Source: Kitasatospora fiedleri
GTDB taxonomy: Bacteria > Actinomycetota > Actinomycetes > Streptomycetales > Streptomycetaceae
NCBI RefSeq assembly: GCF_948472415.1
Contig: NZ_OX419519.1
Location: forward strand, 5,022,001-5,086,000
Reading direction: 5' to 3'
Length of the DNA: 64,000 nt
In this document: in pieces, positions 40,319 to 49,822 of the stretch
How the letters are laid out: every line of letters begins with the position of its first letter
How positions within the stretch are numbered: position 1 is the stretch's first letter
Notes under the pieces: model-generated
Databases searched by the model: none
What the model saw: only the letters and a program-made list of their open reading frames with translations
Told to the model about the DNA's origin: nothing
Position numbers and translations under genes: made by a program

Positions 40319-40960
40319 GCCAATGCTCCTGCCCGAGATCGGCGGCAACTCCCGAGGCAGCGGCGCCGAGGGAGTACCGGGAGGACTGCTGGGGTGAGGA
40401 AGGACGTGCGGTCGCGGCCTGCCCGTGCGGACGGACCCGGCAATCCCGCCCACCGGTCGCGGTCACGCGGCGGCGCGCAGGAACCGGACACGCGCGTCCC
40501 GGCGCGCGCCGTTCGATGCACGCCCCCCACGTGACCCAACCCACCGGAAAACGACCGGGCAGGGAACAAGGACACGCGGAGACGCGGCGACTGGGGCCGA
40601 ACGAGCTAAGGAAAGTGAGGGTTCGTCGAACAGGGCATGCAGCAGCCGAGGCAGCAGGGGGCGACCACCCGATCGCGCACCAGCGGCACTCACGACCTTG
40701 TTGCATCCTCGCACCACGGGCAAGGGCTGTGCGTGGGTCGGCGCGCTCTTTAAGCCGCTATGTCGCACTGCGGAAGACTCCCGCAACACCTCCGTTCCCA
40801 GAAGTTCACACCTGACGGCGCTTCTTTTCCCAGCGTGCGCCCCCTGCGCGCCGGGTTTTGCCACCACGCGCCCGGAACGATCTCAACACTGCTCCGAACG
40901 GGTGCGGCATCCGCCAGTTGACGCCCCCTCAGGCGCCCGAGCGGGACTACGCTCCTTGCC
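40319..40960. other. Long divergent region between glgE and glgP
   Basis: 642 bp without a convincing gene. It is somewhat less GC-rich near 40740-40860. The only element I can place is the glgP -10 hexamer. No clear operator repeat was found by eye. Confidence 0.5.
40948..40953 (+). promoter_or_regulatory. -10 element of glgP
   Basis: TACGCT, 7 nt before the GTG start at 40961, and no ribosome site. TTGACG at 40918-40923 is too far (24 nt) to be its -35. Confidence 0.4.
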
Positions 40961-43645
40961 GTGAAGGCAATCCGCAGGTTCACCGTCCGCACCGTCCTGC
41001 CCGAACAACTGCAGCCACTGCACGAGCTCGCGCTGAACCTCCGCTGGTCCTGGCACGCCGAGACGAGGGAGCTGTTCCGCTCCGTCGACCCGGACGTCTG
41101 GGCCGCCGTCGGCGAGGACCCGGTCCGACTGCTCGGCGAAGTCCCCGCGGCCAGGCTCGCCGCGCTGGCCGGCGACCGGCGCTTCCTGCGCCGCCTCGGC
41201 GACCTGTCCGACGAACTGCGCGACTACCTCACCGGCCCGCGCTGGTACCAGAGCGCGACCGACCCCGTCGACCCCGAGGGCGGCCTGCCCGCCGCCATCG
41301 CCTACTTCTCGCCCGAGTACGGCATCGCCGCCGCCCTCCCGCAGTACTCCGGCGGGCTCGGCATCCTGGCCGGCGACCACCTCAAGGCCGCCTCCGACCT
41401 CGGCGTCCCGATCATCGGCGTCGGCCTGTTCTACCGGCACGGCTACTTCCGGCAGTCCCTCGACCGGGACGGCTGGCAGCAGGAGCGCTACCCCCTGCTC
41501 GACCCCGACGCGCTCGCCGTCGCCCTGCTCCGCGAACCCGACGGCACCCCCTGCCGGATCGACCTCGCCCTCCCCGGCGGCCGCACCCTGGCCGCCCAGG
41601 TCTGGCGGGCCCAGGTCGGCCGCGTCCCGCTGCTGCTGCTCGACTCCGACGTCGAGGCCAACAGCCCCGCCGAACGCGACGTCACCGACCGGCTCTACGG
41701 CGGCGGCAGCGAGCATCGGCTGCTGCAGGAGATACTGCTGGGCATCGGCGGCGTCCGCGCCGTCCGCACCTACTGCCGGCTCACCGGCCACCCCGAGCCC
41801 GAGGTCTTCCACACCAACGAGGGCCACGCCGGCTTCCTCGGCCTGGAGCGGATCGGCGAACTCGTCACCGCCCACCCCGGACTCGGCTTCGCCGACGCCC
41901 TGGAGGCCGTCCGGGCCGGGACGGTCTTCACCACCCACACGCCCGTCCCGGCCGGCATCGACCGCTTCGACCGCGAGCTGGTCGCCCGGCACTTCGGCGG
42001 CGACGCCGCGCTGCCCGGCGTCCCCGTCGACCAGGTGCTCGCCCTCGGCGCGGAGAGCTGGAGCGACGGCGACCCCAAGCTGTTCAACATGGCCGCGATG
42101 GGCCTGCGGCTGGCCCAGCGCGCCAACGGCGTCTCCACCCTGCACGGCGCCGTCAGCCGGGAGATGTTCCGCGGCCTGTGGCCCGGCTTCGACACGCCCG
42201 AGGTCCCGATCACCTCGATCACCAACGGCGTACACGCCCCCACCTGGATCGACCCCGCCGTCGTCCGGCTCGGCGCCACCGAGCTCGGCCAGGAGCGCGC
42301 CGAGCACGCGATGGCCGTCGGCACCGCCGAGCAGTGGACCGGCCTGGAGCGGATCGGCAACGCCGAGGTCTGGGCGCTGCGCCGCTCACTGCGCGCCCAG
42401 CTGGTCGACGAGGCCCGCCGCCGGCTGCGCGCTTCCTGGAAGCAGCGCGGCGCCGGCGAGGCCGAACTGGGCTGGACCGGCGCCGTCCTCGACCCCGACG
42501 TGCTGACCATCGGCTTCGCCCGCCGGGTCCCCTCGTACAAGCGCCTGACCCTGATGCTGCGCGACCCGGCCCGGCTGCGCGCCCTGCTGCTCGACCCCGA
42601 GCGGCCGGTGCAGATCGTCATCGCCGGCAAAGCGCACCCCGCCGACGACGGCGGCAAGCGGCTCATCCAGAAGCTGGTCGCCTTCGCCGACGACCCCGCG
42701 GTGCGGCACCGGATCGTCTTCCTGCCCGACTACGACATGGCGATGGCCAAGACGCTCTACCCCGGCTGCGACGTCTGGCTGAACAACCCGCTGCGCCCGC
42801 TGGAGGCCTGCGGCACCTCCGGGATGAAGGCCGCGCTGAACGGCTGCCTCAACCTGTCCATCCTCGACGGGTGGTGGGACGAGTGGTACGACGGCCAGAA
42901 CGGCTGGGCCATCCCCACCGCCGACGGCGGCACCGGGGAGGGCGTGGTCGACCCGGAGAGCAAGGAGGCCGAGCGCCGCGACGACATCGAGGCCGCCGCG
43001 CTCTACGACCTGATCGAGCACCAGGTCGCCGCCCGGTTCTACGACCGCGGCACGGACGGGCTCCCGCACCGGTGGATCTCCATGGTCCGGCACACCCTGG
43101 TCACCCTCGGCCCGAAGGTGCTGGCCGGCCGGATGGTGCGCGAGTACGTCGAGCGGCTGTACGCCCCGGCCGCCGCGGCGAAGCGGCGGCTCGCGGGCGA
43201 GGACGGCGACTACGCCGCCGCGAAGGCCCTGGCGGGCTGGAAGGCCGGCGTCCGGGAGGCGTGGCCGACCGTCCGGGTCGAGCACGTCGAGGCGGACGGG
43301 GCGGGCGAGGCGCAGGAGCTCGGCGCGACGCTGGCCCTGCGGGTCCAGGTCAACCTCGGGCGGCTGCGCCCCGAGGACGTCGAGGTGCAGGTGGTCTCCG
43401 GTCGGGTCGACGAGAGCGACCGGATCTCCGAGGCCACCACCCTCGCGCTCAAGCCCGCGGGCGGCGGCACCGACCTGGACGGCCGGATTCGCTACGAGGG
43501 CCACCTCGAACTCGCCCGCACCGGCCCGTTCGGCTACACCGTCCGGGTGCTGCCCACCCACCCCCGCCTCGCCTCGGTCGCCGAGCTCGGGCTGCTGGCG
43601 GTGCCGGTGGAGACCGGCGGGATGGACGCGGGGGTGCTGCGCTAG
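40961..43645 (+). CDS. glgP: Alpha-glucan (maltodextrin) phosphorylase GlgP
   Basis: PLP-dependent phosphorolysis of alpha-1,4-glucan to glucose 1-phosphate. 894 residues. An N-terminal DUF3417 block (MKAIRRFTVRTVLPEQLQPLHELALNLRWSWH in outline) marks the GT35 subgroup common in actinobacteria. YFSPEYGIAAALPQYSGGLGILAGDHLKAASDLG follows, and the PLP lysine is K623 in EACGTSGMKAALNG. The GTG start is placed by the -10 hexamer 7 nt upstream and the immediate homology. It faces away from glgE, so degradation and synthesis have separate promoters in one control region. Confidence 0.94.
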   Translation: MKAIRRFTVRTVLPEQLQPLHELALNLRWSWHAETRELFRSVDPDVWAAVGEDPVRLLGEVPAARLAALAGDRRFLRRLGDLSDELRDYLTGPRWYQSATDPVDPEGGLPAAIAYFSPEYGIAAALPQYSGGLGILAGDHLKAASDLGVPIIGVGLFYRHGYFRQSLDRDGWQQERYPLLDPDALAVALLREPDGTPCRIDLALPGGRTLAAQVWRAQVGRVPLLLLDSDVEANSPAERDVTDRLYGGGSEHRLLQEILLGIGGVRAVRTYCRLTGHPEPEVFHTNEGHAGFLGLERIGELVTAHPGLGFADALEAVRAGTVFTTHTPVPAGIDRFDRELVARHFGGDAALPGVPVDQVLALGAESWSDGDPKLFNMAAMGLRLAQRANGVSTLHGAVSREMFRGLWPGFDTPEVPITSITNGVHAPTWIDPAVVRLGATELGQERAEHAMAVGTAEQWTGLERIGNAEVWALRRSLRAQLVDEARRRLRASWKQRGAGEAELGWTGAVLDPDVLTIGFARRVPSYKRLTLMLRDPARLRALLLDPERPVQIVIAGKAHPADDGGKRLIQKLVAFADDPAVRHRIVFLPDYDMAMAKTLYPGCDVWLNNPLRPLEACGTSGMKAALNGCLNLSILDGWWDEWYDGQNGWAIPTADGGTGEGVVDPESKEAERRDDIEAAALYDLIEHQVAARFYDRGTDGLPHRWISMVRHTLVTLGPKVLAGRMVREYVERLYAPAAAAKRRLAGEDGDYAAAKALAGWKAGVREAWPTVRVEHVEADGAGEAQELGATLALRVQVNLGRLRPEDVEVQVVSGRVDESDRISEATTLALKPAGGGTDLDGRIRYEGHLELARTGPFGYTVRVLPTHPRLASVAELGLLAVPVETGGMDAGVLR

Positions 43646-43726
43646 GACGTCCCCCCGCGGGCGTTCCCAGGGCTCGGACCCGAGACCCGGGGCCCGGGGG
43701 ACGGCGGGCCGCCGCGTCGTGCGGGG

Positions 43727-45493
43727 TCAGCCGCTCCCCGGGCCCCGGCCCCCGTCCGGGCCCTGCCAGGTGTGCCAGAGGGCGGCGTAGCGGCCCCGGG
43801 CGGCGAGCAGGTCCTCGTGCGGGCCCAGGTCGGTGAGGCGGCCGTGGGTGAGGACGGCCACCCGGTCGGCGTCGTGCGCGGTGTGCAGCCGGTGGGCGAT
43901 GGCGATGACGGTGCGGCCGGTCAGGGTGGCGGCCAGCGCCCGCTCGGTGTGGCGGGCGGTGGCGGGGTCGAGCAGGGCGGTGGCCTCGTCGAGGACCAGG
44001 GTGTGCGGGTCGGCGAGGATGACCCGGGCCAGCGCGACCTGCTGGGCCCGGGCGCCGTCGAGGCGGGTCGCGGCCGGGCCGAGCTCGGTGTCCAGGCCGG
44101 CCGGGAGGTCGTGCTGCCAGCCGACCGCGTCCAGCGCGGCGGTCAGGGCGGCGTCGTCGGCCCCCGGGGCGGCGATCCGCAGGTTGTCGCGGAGGGTGCC
44201 GAGGAAGACGTGGTGCTCCTGGGTGACCAGGACGACCTGGCGGCGCAGCCGGTCGGGGGAGAGGTCGGCGAGCGGGACGCCGCCGACCGTGACGCTCCCG
44301 GCCCGGGGGCGGTCGACGCCCGCGAGGAGGCGGCCGAGGGTGGACTTGCCGGAGCCGGAGGGGCCGACCACGGCCAGCCGCTCGCCCGGGGTCAGCTCCA
44401 GGTCGAGGCCGTGCAGGACGTCGGGCCCGTCCGGGTAGGCGTGGTGGACGCCGCGGACCTCGATCCGGTCGTCGGCGGGTTCGACGCCCCCGGCGCGGGC
44501 CTGGACGGGGACGGCGGCGGGGGCGGCGGCCAGGCCCTCGACCCGGGCGTACGCGGCGGTGCTGCTCTGCAGGGATTCCAGCAGGATGACGACGTTGTCC
44601 AGCGGGTCGACCAGGCGCTGCAGGTACAGCGCGGTGGAGACGGCCGCGCCGAGGGTGACGGTGTGGTGGGCGACCAGGACGGCGCCGAGCGGGAGGACCA
44701 GGACGGTCGGGACGGTGTAGGAGAGGTTGATGGCGGCGAAGAAGCGCAGCCGCAGGTCCAGGGTGCGCATCCGGGTCCGGTACGCGGTGGCGACGGCCGC
44801 GCGACCGGCGGCCAGGCGCTGCTGCCCCAGGCCGAGGGCGTCGACGGTGCGGGCGCCGTTCGCGGTGGCGGAGAGGGTCTCGGCGAGGCCGGCGTTCGCG
44901 GCCCGGTCGGCGAGGTAGGCGGGGCGGGAGCGGCGCAGGTACCAGCGCGCGCCGAGGGCGATGCCCAGGATGCCGATCAGCCCGCAACCACCCAGCAGCG
45001 GGCTGACGGTGAGGATCGCGCCGAGGATGAACAGGATCTGCGCGCCGGCCACGAACAGCTCGGGCGCGGCGTCCCGGAGCGTCTCGCCGACGGCGGTGGA
45101 GTCGGCGGTGCCGCGGGCGGTGAGGTCGCCGGTGCCGGCCCGTTCGGCGGTGGCGGCGGGCAGCGCGAGGACCCGGTCGAGCAGCCGCTCGCGGACCTCG
45201 GCGGCGGAGCGCTCGCCGAACCGGTGCGCCAGGTAGCGGGCCTGGCGGTTGGTCAGGACCTGGACGAGGGCGCAGCCGAGCAGCAGCAGGCCGAGCCGGT
45301 CGACGTCCGCGGTGGTGGCGCCGGCGGCGACCCGGTCGATGATCCGGCCGAGCAGCCAGGGCCCGGCCAGGCCGAGCAGGGCGGCCGCCGCGTTGAGGGC
45401 CAGCACGACGGCGAAGGCCCGGCCGTCGGCCCGGACCAGGGCGACGGCGGCCCGCCGAACCTGGCGGGGGGTGGCGATCGGCAGGGTGCTCAA
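43727..45493 (-). CDS. ABC exporter half-transporter, consensus ATP-binding motifs but degenerate signature
   Basis: 588 residues: six-helix type IV exporter membrane domain, then an NBD. Walker A GPSGSGKST, Walker B TLVLDEATALLD and the H-loop IAHRLH are intact, but the LSGGQ signature reads LDGARAQQ. It would therefore supply ATP-binding residues for the consensus site, with the partner's LSGGQ completing it. The start is TTG, overlapping the upstream stop as TTGA, with AGGAGG 5 nt before it; the partner gene is immediately upstream. The substrate is unknown. It is co-transcribed and surely heterodimeric with the 605-residue subunit. Confidence 0.9.
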   Translation of the reverse strand: MSTLPIATPRQVRRAAVALVRADGRAFAVVLALNAAAALLGLAGPWLLGRIIDRVAAGATTADVDRLGLLLLGCALVQVLTNRQARYLAHRFGERSAAEVRERLLDRVLALPAATAERAGTGDLTARGTADSTAVGETLRDAAPELFVAGAQILFILGAILTVSPLLGGCGLIGILGIALGARWYLRRSRPAYLADRAANAGLAETLSATANGARTVDALGLGQQRLAAGRAAVATAYRTRMRTLDLRLRFFAAINLSYTVPTVLVLPLGAVLVAHHTVTLGAAVSTALYLQRLVDPLDNVVILLESLQSSTAAYARVEGLAAAPAAVPVQARAGGVEPADDRIEVRGVHHAYPDGPDVLHGLDLELTPGERLAVVGPSGSGKSTLGRLLAGVDRPRAGSVTVGGVPLADLSPDRLRRQVVLVTQEHHVFLGTLRDNLRIAAPGADDAALTAALDAVGWQHDLPAGLDTELGPAATRLDGARAQQVALARVILADPHTLVLDEATALLDPATARHTERALAATLTGRTVIAIAHRLHTAHDADRVAVLTHGRLTDLGPHEDLLAARGRYAALWHTWQGPDGGRGPGSG

Positions 45494-47307
45494 CGGCCCT
45501 CCTGGACAAGGGTGGTGGGGCTTCCGGCGTGGGAGCCGGCTTCGTCGGGCTCGGTGCGGTCGGGCTCGGTGCGGTCGGGCTCGGTGCCGTCGGGCCCGGC
45601 TTCGTCGGGTGCGGTGTCGCGGGTGACCAGGGCGCGGTAGCCGGGTCGGGTGCGCAGCAGCTCGCGGTGGGTGCCGGTGGCGGCGACCTTGCCGTCGACC
45701 AGGTAGTGGACGGTGTCGGCCCGGTCGAGCAGCAGCGGGGAGGTGCTGGTGAGCAGGGTGGTGCGGCCGGTCCGGGCGGCGTACAGGCCGGCGGCCATCG
45801 CGGCCTCGGTGTGGGCGTCGACCGCGGAGGTGGGCTCGACGGCCAGCAGGACCTCCGGGTCGGCGGTCAACGCCCTGGCCAGGCGCAGCCGTTGGCGCTG
45901 ACCGCCGGAGAGGTTGCGGCCGCCGGGGGCGATCGGGGCGGCCAGGCCGCCGGGCAGGGCGTCGTGCACGTCGCGGGCGGCGGCGGCGTCGATCGCGGCC
46001 AGCAGGACCGCGTCGTCGGCCCCGGTACGGCCGCGGACGGTCTCGCGCAGGGTGCCCGCGAACAGCGCGGCCTCGTTCTCGGCGAGGACGATCCCGTCCC
46101 GGACGGCGGACAGCGGCAGGTCGGCGAGCGGGGTGCCGCCCCACTCGGCGCCGGTGGCGGCGTCCAGCCGGGCGAGGCGTTCGGCGACGGCGGCGGTGTC
46201 GGCGGGGCGGGCGGAGGCGAGCACGGTGAGTTCGCCGGGGGCGGCCCGGACGCCGGACGCGGGGTCGGTCAGCGCGGCGGGCCCGGCGGGGGCCGCCGCG
46301 GTGCCGTGGTCGGGCGCGGGGGCGAGCCGGAGGAAGGCGACCACCCGGCGGGCGGAGACCAGGGCGCGGCCGATGTCCTGGCTGCTCTCCAGCAGGAAGT
46401 AGACCGGGGCGACCAGCACGGCCGCGTACCCGAAGACCGCGGCGAGCTGACCGGGCGTCAACCGGCCCTCGACGGCGAGGCGGGCGCCGAGCCAGGTGAC
46501 GGCGGCCAGCAGCAGGACGGGCAGGCCGGAGCCGAGGGCCTGGATCCAGCTGGTGACGGCGCCGACCCGGTAGCCCTCGGCGCGCAGCCGCCCGGAGTCC
46601 GCCCGGTAGCGGGCCGCGAACACCTCCTTGCCGCCGAGGCCGTTCAGCACCCGCAGCCCGCCGGCCAGGTCCTCGAAGCGGGCGGTGAGCCGCCCCTGCC
46701 GGTCGCGGTACTCGCCCTCCACCCGCTGCTGGCGGGCGAGCAGCGGGCGCACGGCCAGACCGAGCAGCGGCAGGCCGAGCAGCACCACCAGGGCCAGCAG
46801 CGGGGAGAGGGCGAGCAGGATCGCGGCGACCGTCAGGTAGCAGACCACCGCGCCGACGCCGGGCCCGACGAAGGTCAGCGCCAGGGACATCCGGACCACG
46901 TCGGAGATCCCGATGGTGACCACCTCGCCCGCGGACACCTGCCGGGGCAGCGCCGCGCCCAGCCGGGTGCTGTGCCGCAGCACCACGCCGACGGTGCGGA
47001 AGGTGGCGTCGGCGCGGACCAGCGTCATGGTGCGGTGCCGGTACCAGGCGAGCGCGGCGCTGAGCAGGCCGGAGCCGAGCATCGCGCCGGCCCAGCCGAG
47101 GACGGTGCCGGTCCGGCCGGTGCGCAGCCCGTCGTCCACGGCCCGGGAGAGCAGGTAGGGCTGGACGGTGAGCCCGAGCATCCAGGCGGTGCCGAAGAAG
47201 GTGCCCGCCAGCGAGCGGCCGAGCTGGCTGACGGCCAGCCAGCACAGGAAGCGCAACGGGCCGCGGGTGTCTGGCTCGCCGGGCTCCCCGGCCGTCGGAT
47301 CGTTCAC
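45490..47307 (-). CDS. ABC exporter half-transporter with degenerate Walker motifs
   Basis: 605 residues: membrane domain (LAVSQLGRSLAGTFFGTAWMLG onward), then an NBD that has lost most ATP-binding residues. There is no Walker A lysine loop (ASARPADTAAV in its place), Walker B reads LLAVEPTSAVD with the Asp replaced, the Q-loop region reads LAENEAALF and the H-loop reads STSPLL. The signature LSGGQRQRLRLARAL is intact. This complements the degenerate signature of the partner. The GTG at 47307 lies 6 nt after a TAGCCT -10 hexamer with no ribosome site. A 21-bp perfect palindrome lies about 110 bp upstream. Confidence 0.9.
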   Translation of the reverse strand: MNDPTAGEPGEPDTRGPLRFLCWLAVSQLGRSLAGTFFGTAWMLGLTVQPYLLSRAVDDGLRTGRTGTVLGWAGAMLGSGLLSAALAWYRHRTMTLVRADATFRTVGVVLRHSTRLGAALPRQVSAGEVVTIGISDVVRMSLALTFVGPGVGAVVCYLTVAAILLALSPLLALVVLLGLPLLGLAVRPLLARQQRVEGEYRDRQGRLTARFEDLAGGLRVLNGLGGKEVFAARYRADSGRLRAEGYRVGAVTSWIQALGSGLPVLLLAAVTWLGARLAVEGRLTPGQLAAVFGYAAVLVAPVYFLLESSQDIGRALVSARRVVAFLRLAPAPDHGTAAAPAGPAALTDPASGVRAAPGELTVLASARPADTAAVAERLARLDAATGAEWGGTPLADLPLSAVRDGIVLAENEAALFAGTLRETVRGRTGADDAVLLAAIDAAAARDVHDALPGGLAAPIAPGGRNLSGGQRQRLRLARALTADPEVLLAVEPTSAVDAHTEAAMAAGLYAARTGRTTLLTSTSPLLLDRADTVHYLVDGKVAATGTHRELLRTRPGYRALVTRDTAPDEAGPDGTEPDRTEPDRTEPDEAGSHAGSPTTLVQEGR

Positions 47308-47313
47308 GGAGCG

Positions 47314-47319
47314 AGGCTA
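47314..47319 (-). promoter_or_regulatory. -10 element of the asymmetric ABC operon
   Basis: TAGCCT on the minus strand, 6 nt before the GTG at 47307. The start is inferred to be leaderless. Confidence 0.4.
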
Positions 47320-47403
47320 ACGGCCGCACCGGGCCGGGGTCGATCGGATTCGCCCCGGCCGGACGCCGCGGGCCCCGGCCGCCCCAGGGCCTTGCGCGGA
47401 CGG

Positions 47404-47448
47404 CCGCCCCTCCGTTAGCGTCAGTCTGACGCTAAGGCGGAGGGGCGG
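47404..47448. promoter_or_regulatory. Large palindrome between GH99-like gene and ABC operon
   Basis: The core TTAGCGTCAG (47415-47424), a central T, and CTGACGCTAA (47426-47435) make a perfect 21-bp palindrome. After a 2-nt bulge it is extended by 11 more complementary pairs (47404-47414 with 47438-47448). It lies 28 bp past the GH99-like stop and upstream of the ABC start. It could be a terminator, a TetR-type operator for the exporter, or both. Confidence 0.6.
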
Positions 47449-47475
47449 CGGCTCGCCGGGTGGGGGCGCTCCGGG

Positions 47476-49425
47476 TTACGCGGCGAAGACCTGGAGTTCG
47501 GCGACCTGGCCGGCCGGCCAGCCGGTGTTGGCGGTGAACACCAGGCGTACCTGACGGGCGCTCACCCCGGAGGGGAGGGTGAGGGTCGCGCTGTTGCCGC
47601 TCGCCGGGTCGAACACGTACCCGGCGGGCGCCAGCAGGCGGGAGAAGGTCACTCCGTCGGTGCTGCCCTGCACCTCCACGGTCTGGGTGCGGGTGGCCCA
47701 GGCGGCGGCCGGGGGCACCGAGAGCACGATCCGGCGGACCGGGAGGGTCGAGCCCAGGTCGGTCTGCAGCCACTGCGGGAAGGAGTTGTTGGGGCTCTCC
47801 CAGTAGCTGTTCGGGTCGCCGTCCACCGCGTTGCCCGAGCCGTAGTTCTGGGTGTGGCCGCTCTCCGCGGTCGGCCGGTGCAGCGCCAGGTTGCCGGTGG
47901 GGACGGTGGCGGGGGAGGTGGTCGCCGAGACCTGGCCGGAGGCGGGGGAGGTGTTGCCCGCCGCGTCCAGCGCCAGCACGTCGAAGGTGTACGCGGTGGC
48001 GGCGGACAGGCCGGTGACGGTGAACGAGGTCGCGGTGGTGGTGGCCCGGACCGCGCCGCCGACCCGGACCCGGTAGCCGGTGACGCCCACGTTGTCGGTC
48101 GAGGCGCTCCAGGCCAGCGAGACCGTGGTGTCGCTCTGCCCGGTCACCCGCAGCCCGCCCGGCGCGGTCGGCGCCGAGGTGTCCGGCTGGGACGGGAACG
48201 GCTGGGTCGGCCGGGCCGCCGTCACGGCCAGCTGCCCCTTGAGCATTCGGCCGCCGTCGCCGGTCAGCCGCAGGTAGTAGTCCGAGGAGCAGGCCGTACC
48301 GTCCTCGTCCAGTGCCAGGAACCCGGCCCCGGCCGGTACCCACGCCTGCGACTCGGCGGTCTTGGCGATCTGGTTGCCCTCGTTGTACTCGTCGAACATC
48401 GAGATGTACGCGGACGCCACCCCCGCCCGGGCCATGTTGTAGAACTGCCGCCACATGAAGTCGCCGTGCGCCCGCTGCCGGTCGCCCACCCCGCCCGGCA
48501 GCACGCACGGCTGGTAGTCGATGCCGTGCGCGTTGCACTCCGCGAGGTCCGGGACGGTCGCCACGTTGTAGAAGTTGTCGGCGTCCGCGGCGCTGCCGAT
48601 CCGGCCGACCAGCCACGGCGAGAGCATGTCGAAGGAGTGGTAGACCTCCGAGAAGCCCGCCCGGGAGTCCCGGTCGCCGGTGCGCCACCAGGTCGGCACC
48701 CCGCCGATCACGTAACAGCCCTGCGCCTTGAACCAGTTGAGCACGTCCAGGCACTGCGCCGGGGTGAACGGGCGCTGGTTGTCGTTGAACCCGAAGCCCC
48801 AGATGCACACCACCGGCTTCCCGTTCTGCCGGGCGTACGCGGACGAGGCGGTGTGGGCGCGCATCTTGTTCGTCCAGTCGGCCTTGATGTCCGACTGCAT
48901 GGTCGTCCAGTCCGAGACGTCGTACATGACGTAGAACTTCACGCCCTGCGACTCCGCGGCGCTGCGCACCTTCCCCGCCATCGCGTCCCGGGTCGGGCCC
49001 TCGCCGCCGGTCGGGTTGAAGCGCTGCAGGGCGGCGGTGTCGATGCCGTACTGCTTCATCCAGCGGAAGTGCACGTCGACCGTGGACTGGTCGTAGGAGG
49101 AGAACAGCGAGGCCGGCTGGCCGTTGTTCAGGTTCGGGAAGGCCGTGGCGTACGTCTTCGGGTACTCGCGGACGTCCGGCCAGGCGACGATCGAGCTGTT
49201 CGAGGAAGAGGGGGAGGTGCCCCAGTTCCGGGCCCAGTGCCACCAGCCGTTGATCGGAGCGCCGTCGCCCGGGCAGGCGAACCAGCCCTGGTAGCCGACC
49301 GTCACCTTCCCGACCACGTCACCCGCCGGGCTGGCCGCCTGCGCGGCGCCCTCGCCCAGGCCCACCGCCCCGAGCACGCCCGCCGCCGCCGCAGCCTGCA
49401 GGAACGTCCGCCGCGATACCACCAT
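47476..49425 (-). CDS. Tat-exported GH99/GH71-like glycosidase with FN3 and F5/8-type CBM
   Basis: 649 residues. The twin-arginine signal SRRTFLQ plus hydrophobic Ala-rich segment gives Tat export. A catalytic-like domain (about 35-400) starts VGKVTVGYQGWFACPGDGAPINGWWHW and has GVKFYVMYDVSDW and AYISMFDEYNEGNQI, resembling the GH99/GH71-like group. An FN3 domain follows (APTAPGGLRVTGQSDTTVSLAWSAS) and then a discoidin/F5-8C-type carbohydrate-binding domain (NLALHRPTAESGHTQNYGSG to the end). Candidate acids are in FDEYNEG. The substrate is probably a mannan or xylan-like glycan, uncertain. The ATG has a GGAGG site. Confidence 0.85.
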   Translation of the reverse strand: MVVSRRTFLQAAAAAGVLGAVGLGEGAAQAASPAGDVVGKVTVGYQGWFACPGDGAPINGWWHWARNWGTSPSSSNSSIVAWPDVREYPKTYATAFPNLNNGQPASLFSSYDQSTVDVHFRWMKQYGIDTAALQRFNPTGGEGPTRDAMAGKVRSAAESQGVKFYVMYDVSDWTTMQSDIKADWTNKMRAHTASSAYARQNGKPVVCIWGFGFNDNQRPFTPAQCLDVLNWFKAQGCYVIGGVPTWWRTGDRDSRAGFSEVYHSFDMLSPWLVGRIGSAADADNFYNVATVPDLAECNAHGIDYQPCVLPGGVGDRQRAHGDFMWRQFYNMARAGVASAYISMFDEYNEGNQIAKTAESQAWVPAGAGFLALDEDGTACSSDYYLRLTGDGGRMLKGQLAVTAARPTQPFPSQPDTSAPTAPGGLRVTGQSDTTVSLAWSASTDNVGVTGYRVRVGGAVRATTTATSFTVTGLSAATAYTFDVLALDAAGNTSPASGQVSATTSPATVPTGNLALHRPTAESGHTQNYGSGNAVDGDPNSYWESPNNSFPQWLQTDLGSTLPVRRIVLSVPPAAAWATRTQTVEVQGSTDGVTFSRLLAPAGYVFDPASGNSATLTLPSGVSARQVRLVFTANTGWPAGQVAELQVFAA

Positions 49426-49822
49426 GCCGTTGCCTCCGCCCGGTTGACCGACACCTTGTCAGGTCCTCGACCTGCCGTCGGGATAGTAGTGAGGACGACA
49501 TCTGACGGCAATAGACGTGACATATGACGTAAATAATCGACAGTTTGATCGCAAGATCCGGCCAGGCGGTGGCCGGGTCGGGAGCGGCCACGGCGGCAGC
49601 GGCGGTCCGACTGGAAGCTCGAGTGCGGTGGCAAGCCGGCCGGCAGGGCGGAACCCGGGCGTGGCGGGGCTCCCGGCGGCGGAGGGGCGGCAGTGCGCCC
49701 AGTCCCTCCGGGTTTCGAACTCGCTCTGTATGCCTCGCAGTTGAAGACCGCCCAGGACGCCGAGGCCGCGCACGACCCGACGGTGCTGGGCGCCCGCTCC
49801 ACTCCCGGCGGGGCGCCGGCGG
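49426..49822. other. Intergenic region upstream of the GH99-like gene
   Basis: 397 bp without a gene. The stretch 49480-49560 is notably AT-rich for this genome and has repeated GACGT/TGACGT words (near 49514-49531), consistent with the GH99-like promoter. I see nothing in the rest. Confidence 0.45.

Noticed and set aside
43642-43652. CTAGGACGTCC at the glgP stop, resembling the icmA palindrome
   Set aside because: It lacks the TACT and AGTA arms, includes the TAG stop codon and is not in a promoter.
43727-47329. An apparent 1200-residue giant ABC protein, and a similar one at 49823-53533
   Set aside because: Each is an out-of-frame extension. The real genes are two overlapping half-transporters with their own start codons.
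47476-49425. Assigning an exact substrate to the GH99/71-like enzyme
   Set aside because: Catalytic acids can only be guessed, and the family covers several glycans.
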